Origin: Winogradskyella sp. PG-2
GTDB taxonomy: Bacteria > Bacteroidota > Bacteroidia > Flavobacteriales > Flavobacteriaceae
Assembly (NCBI RefSeq): GCF_000828715.1
Contig: NZ_AP014583.1
Span: 1,548,001 to 1,612,000, forward strand
Direction: 5' to 3'
DNA: 64,000 bases
This document shows, piece by piece, positions 38,565 to 48,673 of the stretch (its first letter is position 1; every line of letters starts with the position of its first letter). The notes under the pieces were generated by a model. The model was not told the origin of the DNA and did not search any database. It was given only the letters and a program-made list of their open reading frames with translations. The position numbers and the translations under genes were made by a program.

Positions 38565-39919
38565 TGGCTAAGTTAAACTCAGCCGATTTAGGCACTCAAC
38601 CCATAGGGAAGTTACTGATAAAACAGGCTGTGCCAGCTTCAATAGGTATATTAGTAATGTCACTAAATATCTTAGTGGACACTATTTTTGTTGGGCAATG
38701 GATAGGATCTACTGCCATTGCAGCCATAAATGTAGTACTTCCTGTTTCTTTTTTTATTGCCGCTTTAGGTATGGCCATTGGTATAGGTGGTTCTTCAATA
38801 ATATCGAGAGCGTTAGGCGCAAACAACTCAGTAAAAGCTTTAAAAACTTTTGGTAATCAAATAACACTAACATCAGTTGTAACCATCCTCTTTGTAGTAT
38901 TTGGGTTAATTTACATTAATGATATAGTACCAGCATTTGGAGGCAAAGGTGCTATTTTTGAGCCAGCAAGAATTTATTATAGAATTGTATTATATGGAGT
39001 GCCCATTTTAGCATTTTGTATGATGGGAAACACAGTTATCAGAGCAGAAGGTAAGCCTAAATTTGCGATGTATGCCATGTTGTTTCCGTCTGTAGGAAAC
39101 CTTTTATTAGATGTACTTTTTATTAAAGTATTTCATTTTGGTATGGCAGGAGCTGCTTGGGCTACAACAGGGTCTTATTTGCTTTGTTTCTTATTTATAC
39201 TTTGGTTTTTCTTATCTAAAAATTCAGAATTAAAAATCAATATTAAACATTTTGGTCTAGATCTTCCGATAGTTAAAGAAATAGGTTCATTAGGTTTTGT
39301 AACATTATCGCGCCAAGCCATTGTTAGTGTTACCTATTTATTAATGAATAATATTCTGTATGATCTTGGTGGCGAAACTTCAGTAACTGCTTATGCAATT
39401 GTTGGGCGCATGCTCATGTTTGCTTTGTTCCCAGTCTATGGTATTACACAAGGGTTTTTGCCAATAGCAGGATTTAATTACGGCGCAGATAAATATAAAC
39501 GTGTTTATGAAGTTATTATAACGGCTATAAAGTATGGTGTTATTCTTTGTGCTATCATCTTTATTTTTCTGATGATTTTCCCAGATGCAATAATAATGTT
39601 GTTTACCCAAGACGCTGAAGTACTTAAAGAAACACCTTCAGCCATGCGTTGGGTTTTTGCAGCGACTCCAATAATAGGTGTACAATTAATAGGTGCTGCT
39701 TATTTTCAAGCCATAGGCAAAGCAATTCCAGCATTATTGTTAACACTTTTAAGACAAGGTTTATTCTTTATTCCGTTAATATTTATTCTTCCTAAATACT
39801 ATGGAGCTTTAGGTGTTTGGATGGCATTTCCAATTTCAGATGTTTTGGCAACAATAGTTACGGCTTATTTTTTACGTCGAGAGGTAAAGTTAAATTTGGT
39901 GCCAAAGGCGATAGAATAA
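38564..39919 (+). CDS. MATE-family efflux transporter
   Basis: A 451-residue inner-membrane antiporter with about 12 hydrophobic segments and MATE motifs such as PASIGILVMSLNILVDTIFVGQWIGSTA (N-terminal half) and a matching second half (FVTLSRQAIVSVTYLLMNN, AYAIVGRMLMF, GITQGFLPIAGFNYGA). The start is GTG sharing a base with the hemH stop (TAGTG). MATE proteins export drugs, dyes or metabolites with Na+ or H+; the substrate is unknown. A role in porphyrin export is possible from position only. Confidence 0.9.
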   Translation: MAKLNSADLGTQPIGKLLIKQAVPASIGILVMSLNILVDTIFVGQWIGSTAIAAINVVLPVSFFIAALGMAIGIGGSSIISRALGANNSVKALKTFGNQITLTSVVTILFVVFGLIYINDIVPAFGGKGAIFEPARIYYRIVLYGVPILAFCMMGNTVIRAEGKPKFAMYAMLFPSVGNLLLDVLFIKVFHFGMAGAAWATTGSYLLCFLFILWFFLSKNSELKINIKHFGLDLPIVKEIGSLGFVTLSRQAIVSVTYLLMNNILYDLGGETSVTAYAIVGRMLMFALFPVYGITQGFLPIAGFNYGADKYKRVYEVIITAIKYGVILCAIIFIFLMIFPDAIIMLFTQDAEVLKETPSAMRWVFAATPIIGVQLIGAAYFQAIGKAIPALLLTLLRQGLFFIPLIFILPKYYGALGVWMAFPISDVLATIVTAYFLRREVKLNLVPKAIE

Positions 39920-39964
39920 TTTTTAATCCGTAATTTTAGATTCTATAACCAACCATTTTATAGT

Positions 39965-42900
39965 ATGCGATTTTCAACCATTATAGCAGTAATTCTGCTA
40001 TCGTTTTTTAGCTTAAACACTCAATCACAAAACTTTCAAGAATCAGATTATGGCGCTTTAGAATATCGTCTACTTGGCCCTTTTAGAGGAGGTAGAAGTG
40101 CTGCCGTTACAGGTGTACCTAATCAGGTAAACCTATATTATTTTGGATCTACTGGAGGAGGTATCTGGAAAACAACTAATGGAGGTCGGCAATGGGAAAA
40201 TATCTCTGATGGCTTTTTTGGAGGAAGTATTGGTGCTATAGCAGTTTCAAAAAGCGACCCTAATGTTATGTATGTTGGTGGTGGTGAAAAAACAGTAAGA
40301 GGTAACGTATCGTCTGGATATGGTATATGGAAAAGTGAAGATGCTGGTAAAACTTGGAAATCTTCAGGATTAAAGACGTCAAGACATGTACCAAGAATAG
40401 CTATTCATCCTACAAATCATAATATTGTATATGCAGGTGTCATGGGTAACTTATATAAACCAACCCAAGAACGTGGAGTTTATAAAAGTATTGATGGAGG
40501 TAAAACTTGGAAGAAAACGTTATTCTCTAATGCACATGCTGGTGTTGTTGATTTAATTATGGATCCAACAAACCCAAGAGTATTATATGCTTCAACTTGG
40601 AGAATTAATAGAACGCCTTACAGTCTTAATTCAGGAGGTGAAGGCTCTGCGCTTTGGAAAAGTACAGATAGTGGAGAAACGTGGACTGAAATTTCAACTA
40701 ATAAAGGATTTCCCGAAGGTACTTTAGGGATTATAGGAGTTACAGTGTCTCCTTTAAATAGTCAACGCATTTGGTCTATTATTGAAAATAAAGACAAAGG
40801 TGGTTTATACCGCAGTGAAGATGGTGGTGAGACATGGACGCAAGTTAATAGTGAACGCAAATTGAGACAACGTGCATGGTATTATACAAGATTGTATGCA
40901 GATACCGAAGATGTGAATACGGTTTATGTTTTAAATGTGCGTTATCATAAAAGTACTGATGGTGGACGAAATTTCAACACATACAATGCACCACATGGTG
41001 ATCATCACGATTTATGGATTGCACCAGAAGATCCAAAACGAATGATTATCGGAGATGATGGTGGAGCGCAAGTCACTTATGATGGTGGTGAAACATGGAG
41101 TACATACCACAACCAACCTACATCTCAATTTTATCGTGTGACTACTGATAATGCATTTCCGTATCGTATTTATGTGGCACAACAAGATAATTCTACGATT
41201 AGAATTCCACATCGTACGGATGGAAGATCAATTACGGAGGATGATTGGGAATCTACAGCAGGAGGTGAATCTGCACATATTGCAGTAGATCCTAAAGATA
41301 ATGATATTGTTTATGGAGGAAGTTATGATGGCTTTTTAACAAGAAGAAATCACAAAACTGGAACGGTTAGAGCAATAAATGTTTGGCCAGATAATCCTAT
41401 GGGACATGGTGCTGAAGGAATGAAATATCGTTTTCAGTGGAATTTTCCTATTATATTCTCTAAGCATAATCCAAACCGTCTTTACACATTTTCTCAGCAT
41501 GTACATGTCACAGAAAACGAGGGACAATCTTGGGATATTATTAGTCCAGATTTAACACGTAATGATCCTGAAAAACTAAAGTCTTCAGGTGGTCCAATAA
41601 CACAAGATAATACGTCTGTAGAATATTACTGTACAATTTTTGCGGCTCAAGAATCGCCTCTAAAAGAAGGTTTGCTTTGGGTTGGTAGTGATGATGGTTT
41701 AATTAACGTTACTCAAGATGGAGGTAAAACGTGGACCGATGTGACTCCTAAAGGCATGCCAGAATGGATGATGATTAATAGTATAGAACCTAGTGCTTTC
41801 GATGAAGGAACTTGCTATGTAGCAGGTACAAAATATAAGACAGGAGATTTTGCACCATACTTATATAAAACTACTAACTACGGAAAGAGCTGGACAAAAA
41901 TTACGAATGGTATAAATGCAGAGCATTTTACAAGAGTTGTCCGAGAGGATCCTAAGCGTAAAGGTTTATTGTATGCTGGTACAGAAACAGGCATGTATAT
42001 TTCATTTAATGATGGTAAAGATTGGAAACCATTTCAGTTGAATTTACCAATAGTACCGATAACAGATTTAACCATTAAAGACAATAATTTAATTGTAGCT
42101 ACACAAGGAAGAAGTCTTTGGATGATTGATGATTTATCGGTAATTCATCAGTTATACAATGCTGATTTAGGTAAAAATTTACTTTTTAAACCTAAGGATA
42201 CTTACAGAATGCGAGGAGGAAGCAGAAAAGGAAGTAAAACAAGTGGTACAAATCATCCTAATGGTGTAATAACCTATTTTAATTTGAAAGAATTAAAGGA
42301 TGATGATAAAATTTCTCTAACCTATTTTGATACCAAAGGAGATACAATTAAAACCTTTTCAAATACAGATAAAAAGAACAAGCTGACTGTTAAGAAAGGC
42401 GGTAATCAATTTGTCTGGAATATGACTTATGACGGAGCGGAGCGTCTCAAAGGTATGATTTTATGGTGGGCAAGTTTACAAGGACCAAGAGCAATTCCTG
42501 GTACTTATAAAGTAAGTCTAAATGTAAATGGTACAGAGCAATCACAACCATTTACTATTGTAGCTGACCCAAGATCAGAAAGTACTTTGGGTGATATGGA
42601 GAAGCAATTTGCATTTATAGAAGACGTAAATAAAACTATGGATGATGCACATAAATCTATTAAGAAAATAAGAGCGGTTAATAAGCAATTAGGAGCTTTT
42701 CAGAAGCAGTATAAAGATGATGATAATGTAAAAGACTTAGTTGAAAAAGCAAAAGCTTTAGAAGAGCAATTGTCTAATATTGAAAAGGAACTCTATCAAA
42801 CAAAGAACCGAAGCGGACAAGATCCTCTAAATTTCCCAATTAAATTAACTAATAAATTAGGGCATTTAAACTCTTTAGTAAGTATGGGAGACTTTCCACC

Positions 42901-43051
42901 AACCGAGCAAGATATTGCTGTTAAGAATGAATTATCAGGTAAAATTAAGGCACAATTAGATGCTTTTAATACTATTTTAAACGATGAGGTGAAGGCATTT
43001 AACACTGCCTTTAATTCTAAGCAGTTAAACTATTTGTTTGTTGAGGATTAA
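39965..43051 (+). CDS. Secreted sortilin/BNR-type beta-propeller protein
   Basis: A 1028-residue exported protein: signal peptide (MRFSTIIAVILLSFFSLNTQSQ), then repeated Asp-box motifs of the form S.DGG.TW through about residue 700, typical of VPS10/sortilin-like or BNR propellers (two stacked propellers), a small beta domain, and a C-terminal helical region (about 880-1010). It lacks a T9SS tail, so it stays periplasmic or outer-membrane-bound. In flavobacteria such proteins have no settled function; catalytic residues are not visible. Its stop overlaps the hemJ start by one base (TAATG). Confidence 0.85.
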   Translation: MRFSTIIAVILLSFFSLNTQSQNFQESDYGALEYRLLGPFRGGRSAAVTGVPNQVNLYYFGSTGGGIWKTTNGGRQWENISDGFFGGSIGAIAVSKSDPNVMYVGGGEKTVRGNVSSGYGIWKSEDAGKTWKSSGLKTSRHVPRIAIHPTNHNIVYAGVMGNLYKPTQERGVYKSIDGGKTWKKTLFSNAHAGVVDLIMDPTNPRVLYASTWRINRTPYSLNSGGEGSALWKSTDSGETWTEISTNKGFPEGTLGIIGVTVSPLNSQRIWSIIENKDKGGLYRSEDGGETWTQVNSERKLRQRAWYYTRLYADTEDVNTVYVLNVRYHKSTDGGRNFNTYNAPHGDHHDLWIAPEDPKRMIIGDDGGAQVTYDGGETWSTYHNQPTSQFYRVTTDNAFPYRIYVAQQDNSTIRIPHRTDGRSITEDDWESTAGGESAHIAVDPKDNDIVYGGSYDGFLTRRNHKTGTVRAINVWPDNPMGHGAEGMKYRFQWNFPIIFSKHNPNRLYTFSQHVHVTENEGQSWDIISPDLTRNDPEKLKSSGGPITQDNTSVEYYCTIFAAQESPLKEGLLWVGSDDGLINVTQDGGKTWTDVTPKGMPEWMMINSIEPSAFDEGTCYVAGTKYKTGDFAPYLYKTTNYGKSWTKITNGINAEHFTRVVREDPKRKGLLYAGTETGMYISFNDGKDWKPFQLNLPIVPITDLTIKDNNLIVATQGRSLWMIDDLSVIHQLYNADLGKNLLFKPKDTYRMRGGSRKGSKTSGTNHPNGVITYFNLKELKDDDKISLTYFDTKGDTIKTFSNTDKKNKLTVKKGGNQFVWNMTYDGAERLKGMILWWASLQGPRAIPGTYKVSLNVNGTEQSQPFTIVADPRSESTLGDMEKQFAFIEDVNKTMDDAHKSIKKIRAVNKQLGAFQKQYKDDDNVKDLVEKAKALEEQLSNIEKELYQTKNRSGQDPLNFPIKLTNKLGHLNSLVSMGDFPPTEQDIAVKNELSGKIKAQLDAFNTILNDEVKAFNTAFNSKQLNYLFVED

Positions 43052-43599
43052 TGGAATACTACAACTACATAAAATCCTTACATCTGATTTTTGTTATCAC
43101 ATGGTTTGCTGGGCTATTCTACATTCCACGCTTATTTGTGTATCAGATTGAAGCTTTTCATAAACCGTCTCCAGAAAAGGAAATTTTAGGTAAGCAATTA
43201 AAGCTTATGGCTAAACGCTTATGGTTTATTATTACTTGGCCTTCAGTAATTCTCGCAACATTATTTGCAATTTGGTTACTAATTTTAATACCAGAGTATT
43301 TAAATCAGAGTTGGATGCATGTAAAACTTTTGTTCGTTTTTCTATTGTATATATATCATTATAAAACACATATATATTACAAGCAATTGCAGAGAGATGA
43401 GGTAAAAGTAACTTCAAATTTTATGCGTATTTGGAATGAAGGAGCAACATTTATTCTCTTTGCAGTTGTCTTTTTAGTGATTTTAAAAAGTTCTATCAAT
43501 TGGATTTTTGGGATTATTGGAATTGTTGTCTTTGGGATTCTTATTATGTTAGGTTTTAAAATTTATAAAAACATACGCTCTAAAAATCCGGAAGCTTAG
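43051..43599 (+). CDS. hemJ: CopD-family membrane protein, probable protoporphyrinogen IX oxidase HemJ
   Basis: A 182-residue protein with four to five transmembrane helices. HemJ motifs are present: the first helix LHLIFVITWFAGLFYIPRLFVYQ with its conserved His, KRLWFIITWP, and MHVKLLFVFLLYIYHYK with the second set of histidines. HemJ oxidises protoporphyrinogen IX to protoporphyrin IX, the step between HemF and HemH, and no HemG or HemY is seen in the window. The start overlaps the stop of the propeller gene. Confidence 0.8.
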   Translation: MEYYNYIKSLHLIFVITWFAGLFYIPRLFVYQIEAFHKPSPEKEILGKQLKLMAKRLWFIITWPSVILATLFAIWLLILIPEYLNQSWMHVKLLFVFLLYIYHYKTHIYYKQLQRDEVKVTSNFMRIWNEGATFILFAVVFLVILKSSINWIFGIIGIVVFGILIMLGFKIYKNIRSKNPEA

Positions 43600-43628
43600 T
43601 TGGCTTGATTATTGCTATATTTAGCTCA

Positions 43629-45083
43629 ATGAAAATAAAACGACTGTCCTTAAGAATTAGAATATTTGTAGCTATGATACTCTTAGTGTTATTGGCTTCA
43701 ATCTTAATTGCAGCAGTTACCATTTATCAATATAATGATGAGGCTAAAGATTATAATAAGGAACGATTAGAACGAAAGGAAAGAGCAATAAGGAGTAGTG
43801 TAGATTTTGCTCTTAGAGAAACAACTTATCCTGTTACTACAGAGAATATACCACTTATCTTTAAAGATGTCATTTTTGATATTGATGCTATTCACAACCA
43901 AAAAATCATTCTCTATGATTTAGAGGGTCAATTATTAAAAAGCTCAAAACGGATAATACATAGAGACACTTTAGATACATGCTTAGATGCTGAAGTTTTA
44001 AATCAACTATCAAATACTGTAGAACATCGTTATGTGGTTAAAAATCAAGAAAACGGACAAACGTTTCTATCATCATACACGTATATAACTGACAGAAAGT
44101 TTAAAAATCTAGCAATTTTAAATTTACCTTATTTAGAAGATGATGATTTTTTCAATAAGGAACTTGAAGAGTTTTTATGGCGCTTAGGCTATGCTTATTT
44201 AGCCATGATTTTAGCTGCTATTGTATTTGCTTATTTTATTTCAAAATATATCACTAAATCATTGAAGACTATAAGTGATAAAATGAATGAAATTAGACTT
44301 GAAAAACGAAATAAAAAAATTGAAGTAGAATCATCTAGCGATGAAATTGAGATTTTAGTGAATTCATACAATAGTATGATCGATGAGTTAGAAGATAGTG
44401 CTGTAAAATTAGCTACTAGTGAACGTGAACAGGCTTGGCGTGAAATGGCAAAACAAGTTGCTCACGAGATTAAAAATCCACTAACACCAATGCGTTTAAG
44501 TGTTCAGAGCTTTCAACGAAAATTTAATCCAGAAGATGAGAATATTCATCAAAAAGTTGAAGAGTATAGTAATACATTAATTCAACAAATAGATACGATG
44601 AGTTCTATTGCGTCAGCATTTTCCAATTTTGCTAAAATGCCTGCACAAAAGAGCGAGGTTCTAAACGTAGGACATATTGTAAAGTTAGCCTTAGATATAT
44701 TTAATGAACATTATATTACGTTCTTTCCAGAGGAGGAAGAGATTATTGCTGAGTTTGATAGAACACAATTGATTAGAGTAGTTACTAACTTAGTTAAAAA
44801 TGGTATACAAGCCATACCAGAAAATTTTGAGAACCCTAAAATAGAGGTTCGTGTTTTTAGTGAGAATAATGAGGTGAATATTACAGTAAAGGATAATGGT
44901 TCTGGTATATCTGAGGAAAATAAAGCTAAGGTATTTGAACCTAAATTCACTACCAAAACTAGTGGTATGGGCTTAGGATTGGCGATGGTAAAAAACATTG
45001 TTGAAGCTTATGAAGGAAGTATTACCTTTACATCTCAAGAAGGAAAAGGTACCACTTTTAAAGTGTCTTTTCCAAAGGAATAA
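43629..45083 (+). CDS. NtrY-like membrane sensor histidine kinase (orphan)
   Basis: A 484-residue kinase beginning at the ATG at 43629 (MKIKRLSLRIRIFVAMILLV); an upstream TTG is less likely. TM1 is at about 11-33, a periplasmic region of about 150 residues follows, then TM2 (LGYAYLAMILAAIVFAYFIS), HAMP, and a kinase core with the NtrY-type H-box AHEIKNPLTPMRLSVQ and HATPase boxes NLVKNGIQAIP, DNGSGI and GMGLGLAMVKNIVEA. No response regulator is adjacent. NtrY-type kinases sense membrane or redox cues in other phyla, but the signal here is unknown. Confidence 0.9.
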   Translation: MKIKRLSLRIRIFVAMILLVLLASILIAAVTIYQYNDEAKDYNKERLERKERAIRSSVDFALRETTYPVTTENIPLIFKDVIFDIDAIHNQKIILYDLEGQLLKSSKRIIHRDTLDTCLDAEVLNQLSNTVEHRYVVKNQENGQTFLSSYTYITDRKFKNLAILNLPYLEDDDFFNKELEEFLWRLGYAYLAMILAAIVFAYFISKYITKSLKTISDKMNEIRLEKRNKKIEVESSSDEIEILVNSYNSMIDELEDSAVKLATSEREQAWREMAKQVAHEIKNPLTPMRLSVQSFQRKFNPEDENIHQKVEEYSNTLIQQIDTMSSIASAFSNFAKMPAQKSEVLNVGHIVKLALDIFNEHYITFFPEEEEIIAEFDRTQLIRVVTNLVKNGIQAIPENFENPKIEVRVFSENNEVNITVKDNGSGISEENKAKVFEPKFTTKTSGMGLGLAMVKNIVEAYEGSITFTSQEGKGTTFKVSFPKE

Positions 45084-45139
45084 ATGAAATCTATTACACT
45101 CAAAATATAACAAAGAGTCTTTTAAAATTAAATTGAAAT

Positions 45140-45922
45140 ATGTCTTACAGTAACATTACCTCAGGATTTGATAGCGGAATTACAACAATTACAATCAACA
45201 GACCTAATAAACTAAATGCTTTAAATAAAGATACCATCCAAGAATTACACGATGCTTTTGATGAGGCTAATGAAGATATTGAGACCAAAGTAATCATTAT
45301 TACTGGAAGTGGAGAAAAGGCCTTTGTTGCAGGAGCTGACATCAGTGAATTTGCCAATTTTAGTATTAATGAAGGTGGGAAGTTAGCAGCTCAAGGCCAA
45401 GCTTTACTATTTGATTTTATAGAAAATTTGGGTACACCAGTTATAGCGGCTGTTAACGGTTTTGCGCTTGGTGGAGGCTTAGAATTAGCTATGTCTTGTC
45501 ATTTTAGAGTGGCAAGTACTAATGCAAAAATGGGTTTGCCAGAAACGTCACTTGGTGTGATTCCAGGTTATGGAGGTACACAACGATTACCACAATTAGT
45601 AGGTAAAGGTAGAGCTATGGAACTAGTAATGACTGCAGGTATGATTGATGCAAACACAGCTAAAGATTACGGTTTGTTAAATCATGTCGTTGAACAAGAT
45701 GAATTAATACCACTTTGTAAAAAAATTGCAGGCAAGATTATCCGAAATTCTTCAGTAGCAATTAGTAAAGCCATAAAAGCTATTAACGCCAATTATAAAG
45801 ATGGCAAAGATGGCTACAAAGTAGAAATTAAGCAATTTGGAAAATGCTTTGGCACCAAAGATTTCGTAGAAGGTACAACAGCTTTTTTAGAAAAGCGTAA
45901 GGCTGATTTCCCTGGGAAATAA
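45140..45922 (+). CDS. Enoyl-CoA hydratase/isomerase (crotonase family)
   Basis: A 260-residue cytoplasmic enzyme. The oxyanion-hole motifs GEKAFVAGADISEFANF and VNGFALGGGLELAMSCHFR and the catalytic Glu in LPETSLGVIPGYGGTQRLP are intact. This favours hydration of crotonyl-CoA-type substrates, as in 3-hydroxybutyryl-CoA dehydratase of butanoate or fatty-acid metabolism. The stop is directly followed by the convergent oxidoreductase stop. Confidence 0.92.
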   Translation: MSYSNITSGFDSGITTITINRPNKLNALNKDTIQELHDAFDEANEDIETKVIIITGSGEKAFVAGADISEFANFSINEGGKLAAQGQALLFDFIENLGTPVIAAVNGFALGGGLELAMSCHFRVASTNAKMGLPETSLGVIPGYGGTQRLPQLVGKGRAMELVMTAGMIDANTAKDYGLLNHVVEQDELIPLCKKIAGKIIRNSSVAISKAIKAINANYKDGKDGYKVEIKQFGKCFGTKDFVEGTTAFLEKRKADFPGK

Positions 45923-47347
45923 TTACTTAACTTCCCAACCTTTTCTATAATCTCTAGTTACCCAATCATTAGCTTTTTCGTAATTAGTAACACGCATTGC
46001 GTCTCCATCCCAAAGTAATTTTCTTCGACCAGGATAATCAAAAGGTGCCCAATCTTTTTGTGTTTTTCCTTCTTTTAGAACTTTATACTGAAATGCCTTT
46101 ATAGCTAAATTACCCATAAGTACAGATTCAGTTAATGGTCCTGCATAACTAAAAGGTGATGAGGTCTTTATACCTGTCATACAAGCTTCTACCCAATTAA
46201 GTGCATGACCACCTCTACCATTTTTTATTCTAGGTAATGTTGGTTCTGGCTTGTTGAAATATTTCATATCGCTACTCGGTAATAATCTTGGGTTACCAGA
46301 GTAACAATCTGTAACTAACATGCCTTTTGTACCGTAAAACACACTTCCTCCACTCCAATCACCAATGAATTCACCATCTTTTAGTTCGTCTGGTAAATCT
46401 GGCATAATTCCACCATCGTACCAATTTAAACCTACATTTCCATGCTTTTCGGTATCAAACTTTAAACGTACTATTGATGATGGCGGACAAGCTTTATTAT
46501 AATTGGCTTCTACAAAATCACCAGCCCAAACCGTTGTGCAACTTGCTTCAGCTTCGTATGGATAACCTAGTCCTAAAGTTCTAAAAGGAGTCTCCATAAT
46601 ATGACAGCCCATATCACCTAAGCCTCCTGTTCCAAAATCCCACCAACCTCTCCATTTAAATGGCAAATATGCTGAATGGTATGGACGATCTTGTGCTGGA
46701 CCTAACCATAGGTCCCAATCGAGACCTGGTGGAACAGGTTCACCTTCGTTAATATTTCTAAGCCCTTGAGGCCAAACTGGCCTGTTGGTCCAACAATCTA
46801 CTTTTTCAATGGTTCCTAAAACACCAGAGTCAATCCATTCTTGAGCGACTCTAATACCTTCACTTGAGCTTCCTTGGTTGCCCATCTGCGTTACGATTCC
46901 CTTTTCTTCAGCAACTTTTGCCATTAAACGTGCTTCATGGATATTATGAGTCAAAGGTTTCTCTACATAAGCGTGTTTTTTAGCCCTCATAAAAGGTAAT
47001 GCAATGGTTGCATGTGTATGGTCAGGTGTTGCTACCATTACAGCATCAATTTCACTAATGTGTTTATCGTAAAGTTTTCTGAAATCTTTATAGCGTTTAG
47101 CCTTAGGATGGGCTTCGTAGCTTCCTTTAGCCATATTATCGTCAACGTCGCATAGCGCAACAAACTTAACTTTTTTAGTAGCAGTTAGTTCTCTTACAAC
47201 GCCACCTCCACGGCCACCAACACCAACAGCGCCAACATATAAGGTGTCACTTGGAGGAATATGAGTTTTACCCAAAACAAAACTTGGTACAATGGAGAAA
47301 GCTGCAGTAGCACCTGCTGTTTTCTTGATAAAATTTCTACGTTTCAT
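45923..47347 (-). CDS. Gfo/Idh/MocA-family oxidoreductase with Tat signal
   Basis: A 474-residue exported NAD(P)-dependent oxidoreductase: twin-arginine signal (MKRRNFIKKTAGATAAFSIVP), Rossmann fold VGAVGVGGRGGGVVRELT, the EKP motif AYVEKPLTHN, and a C-terminal GFO/IDH/MocA domain with the substrate site GGLGDMGCHIMETPF. Periplasmic members act on sugars or sugar derivatives (for example inositol-like substrates), often with cofactor carried across by Tat. The substrate is unknown. Confidence 0.9.
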   Translation of the reverse strand: MKRRNFIKKTAGATAAFSIVPSFVLGKTHIPPSDTLYVGAVGVGGRGGGVVRELTATKKVKFVALCDVDDNMAKGSYEAHPKAKRYKDFRKLYDKHISEIDAVMVATPDHTHATIALPFMRAKKHAYVEKPLTHNIHEARLMAKVAEEKGIVTQMGNQGSSSEGIRVAQEWIDSGVLGTIEKVDCWTNRPVWPQGLRNINEGEPVPPGLDWDLWLGPAQDRPYHSAYLPFKWRGWWDFGTGGLGDMGCHIMETPFRTLGLGYPYEAEASCTTVWAGDFVEANYNKACPPSSIVRLKFDTEKHGNVGLNWYDGGIMPDLPDELKDGEFIGDWSGGSVFYGTKGMLVTDCYSGNPRLLPSSDMKYFNKPEPTLPRIKNGRGGHALNWVEACMTGIKTSSPFSYAGPLTESVLMGNLAIKAFQYKVLKEGKTQKDWAPFDYPGRRKLLWDGDAMRVTNYEKANDWVTRDYRKGWEVK

Positions 47348-47532
47348 AGGAAGCGATAATATTAGTTAGTACGTTATGAAGGTATAAAAAAAATGTGATT
47401 TACTTTTTTAGATATATTATTCTTCCTACAATTTTTGTGAATAACGAATTTGTTTATTAACAGTTAAGGGCACAAATTAGGGGTAATTTTAAAGTCCTAC
47501 TTTTTCAAGTTTCATTTTTTAATTATCCATTT

Positions 47533-48606
47533 ATGAGCTCTAAATCTATTATCAGGGGACGTGGCGCCCAACAAAATAGCCACAATCGTTTTTTTGAACT
47601 ATCGTACGAAATGCGAGATGATTTTCTTGAATTTTGTAAAAAAGAAGGTGAAGTTGCAGACAAAAACAAAACGCAATATCTTAATGTCTTTCCTAAAACC
47701 ATAGTCAATAAAGTGACAAGCCCAGATGTTGGTATGGCATATTCTATGAATATGTATCAAGGCTGCGAACATGGCTGTGTTTATTGTTATGCGCGTAATA
47801 GTCATGAATTTCGGGGTTATAGTGCGGGTTTAGATTTTGAGCGCAGAATTTTGGTTAAAAAATCAGCTCCAGAACTTTTAGAAGCATATTTCAAAAAGAA
47901 AAGTTGGAAAGCACATCCTATTGTTATGTCTGGTAATACAGATTGTTATCAGCCAGCTGAGAAAAAGTATCAATTAACTAGAAAATGTTTAGAGGTATTT
48001 TTAAAATATAAGCATCCAACAGCGATTATAACTAAAAACTCCTTAATTCTAAGAGATTTGGATATTTTGGAAGCACTTGCCAAGGATAATTTAATTACAG
48101 TGAATATTTCTATTACGTCATTATCTGAAGATACTAGGCGAATTTTAGAACCAAGAACAGCAACTATAAAAAGAAGACTCCAAGTTGTAAAGGAATTAAG
48201 CAACAAAGGAATACCTGTAAATGTTATACTAGCACCAATTATACCATCTATAAATAGTCATGAAATTTTGCCAATGGCAAAAGCTGTTTCAGAATCTGGC
48301 GCTTTAAGTATTGCTCATACTATTGTAAGGTTAAATGGAGCTATTGGAGAGATTTTTACAGATTGGATAAAAAAAACAATGCCAGATAGAGCAGATAAAG
48401 TCTTACATCAAATTGAAAATTGTCATGGAGGAACTTTAAATGAAAGTCGATTTGGAGTGGGAATGCGAGGTGAAGGACAAATAGCTCAACAAATTAATGA
48501 TCTCGTTAGGTTAGCTAGGTTAAAATATTTTAAGGGCAAGAAAATACCAAAACTTAACACCCAATTACATGAGCCTTATAAAGATGGCCAAATGAAACTA
48601 TTTTAA
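47533..48606 (+). CDS. PA0069-family radical SAM protein (spore-photoproduct-lyase-like)
   Basis: A 357-residue protein with the radical-SAM CxxxCxxC cluster in NMYQGCEHGCVYCYARNSHE. Together with the opening GRGAQQNSHNRFF and GNTDCYQPAEKKYQLTRKCLE this puts it in the PA0069/COG1533 group related to spore photoproduct lyase. Members of this group in non-sporulating bacteria have no established reaction; DNA or nucleotide modification is a guess. Followed by a strong bidirectional terminator at 48612-48640. Confidence 0.9.
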   Translation: MSSKSIIRGRGAQQNSHNRFFELSYEMRDDFLEFCKKEGEVADKNKTQYLNVFPKTIVNKVTSPDVGMAYSMNMYQGCEHGCVYCYARNSHEFRGYSAGLDFERRILVKKSAPELLEAYFKKKSWKAHPIVMSGNTDCYQPAEKKYQLTRKCLEVFLKYKHPTAIITKNSLILRDLDILEALAKDNLITVNISITSLSEDTRRILEPRTATIKRRLQVVKELSNKGIPVNVILAPIIPSINSHEILPMAKAVSESGALSIAHTIVRLNGAIGEIFTDWIKKTMPDRADKVLHQIENCHGGTLNESRFGVGMRGEGQIAQQINDLVRLARLKYFKGKKIPKLNTQLHEPYKDGQMKLF

Positions 48607-48611
48607 GCAAT

Positions 48612-48640
48612 AAAAGTGGGCTTTAGGAAAGACCACTTTT
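48612..48640. terminator. Bidirectional terminator with AAAAGTGG stem
   Basis: Outer stem AAAAGTGG / CCACTTTT (8 bp) plus inner CTTT/AAAG; a T-rich tract follows each side. It lies between convergent genes, radical SAM (+) and the secreted protein (-). Its left arm AAAAGTGGGC is shared with the terminator at 49593, see the finding on tandem duplication. Confidence 0.75.
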
Positions 48641-48673
48641 AATTAAAAATAAAACTAAATATATGAATAAAAT

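Noticed and set aside
41012..41527. Minus-strand ORFs opposite the propeller gene
   Set aside because: Composition and position follow the real gene; no start context or domain.
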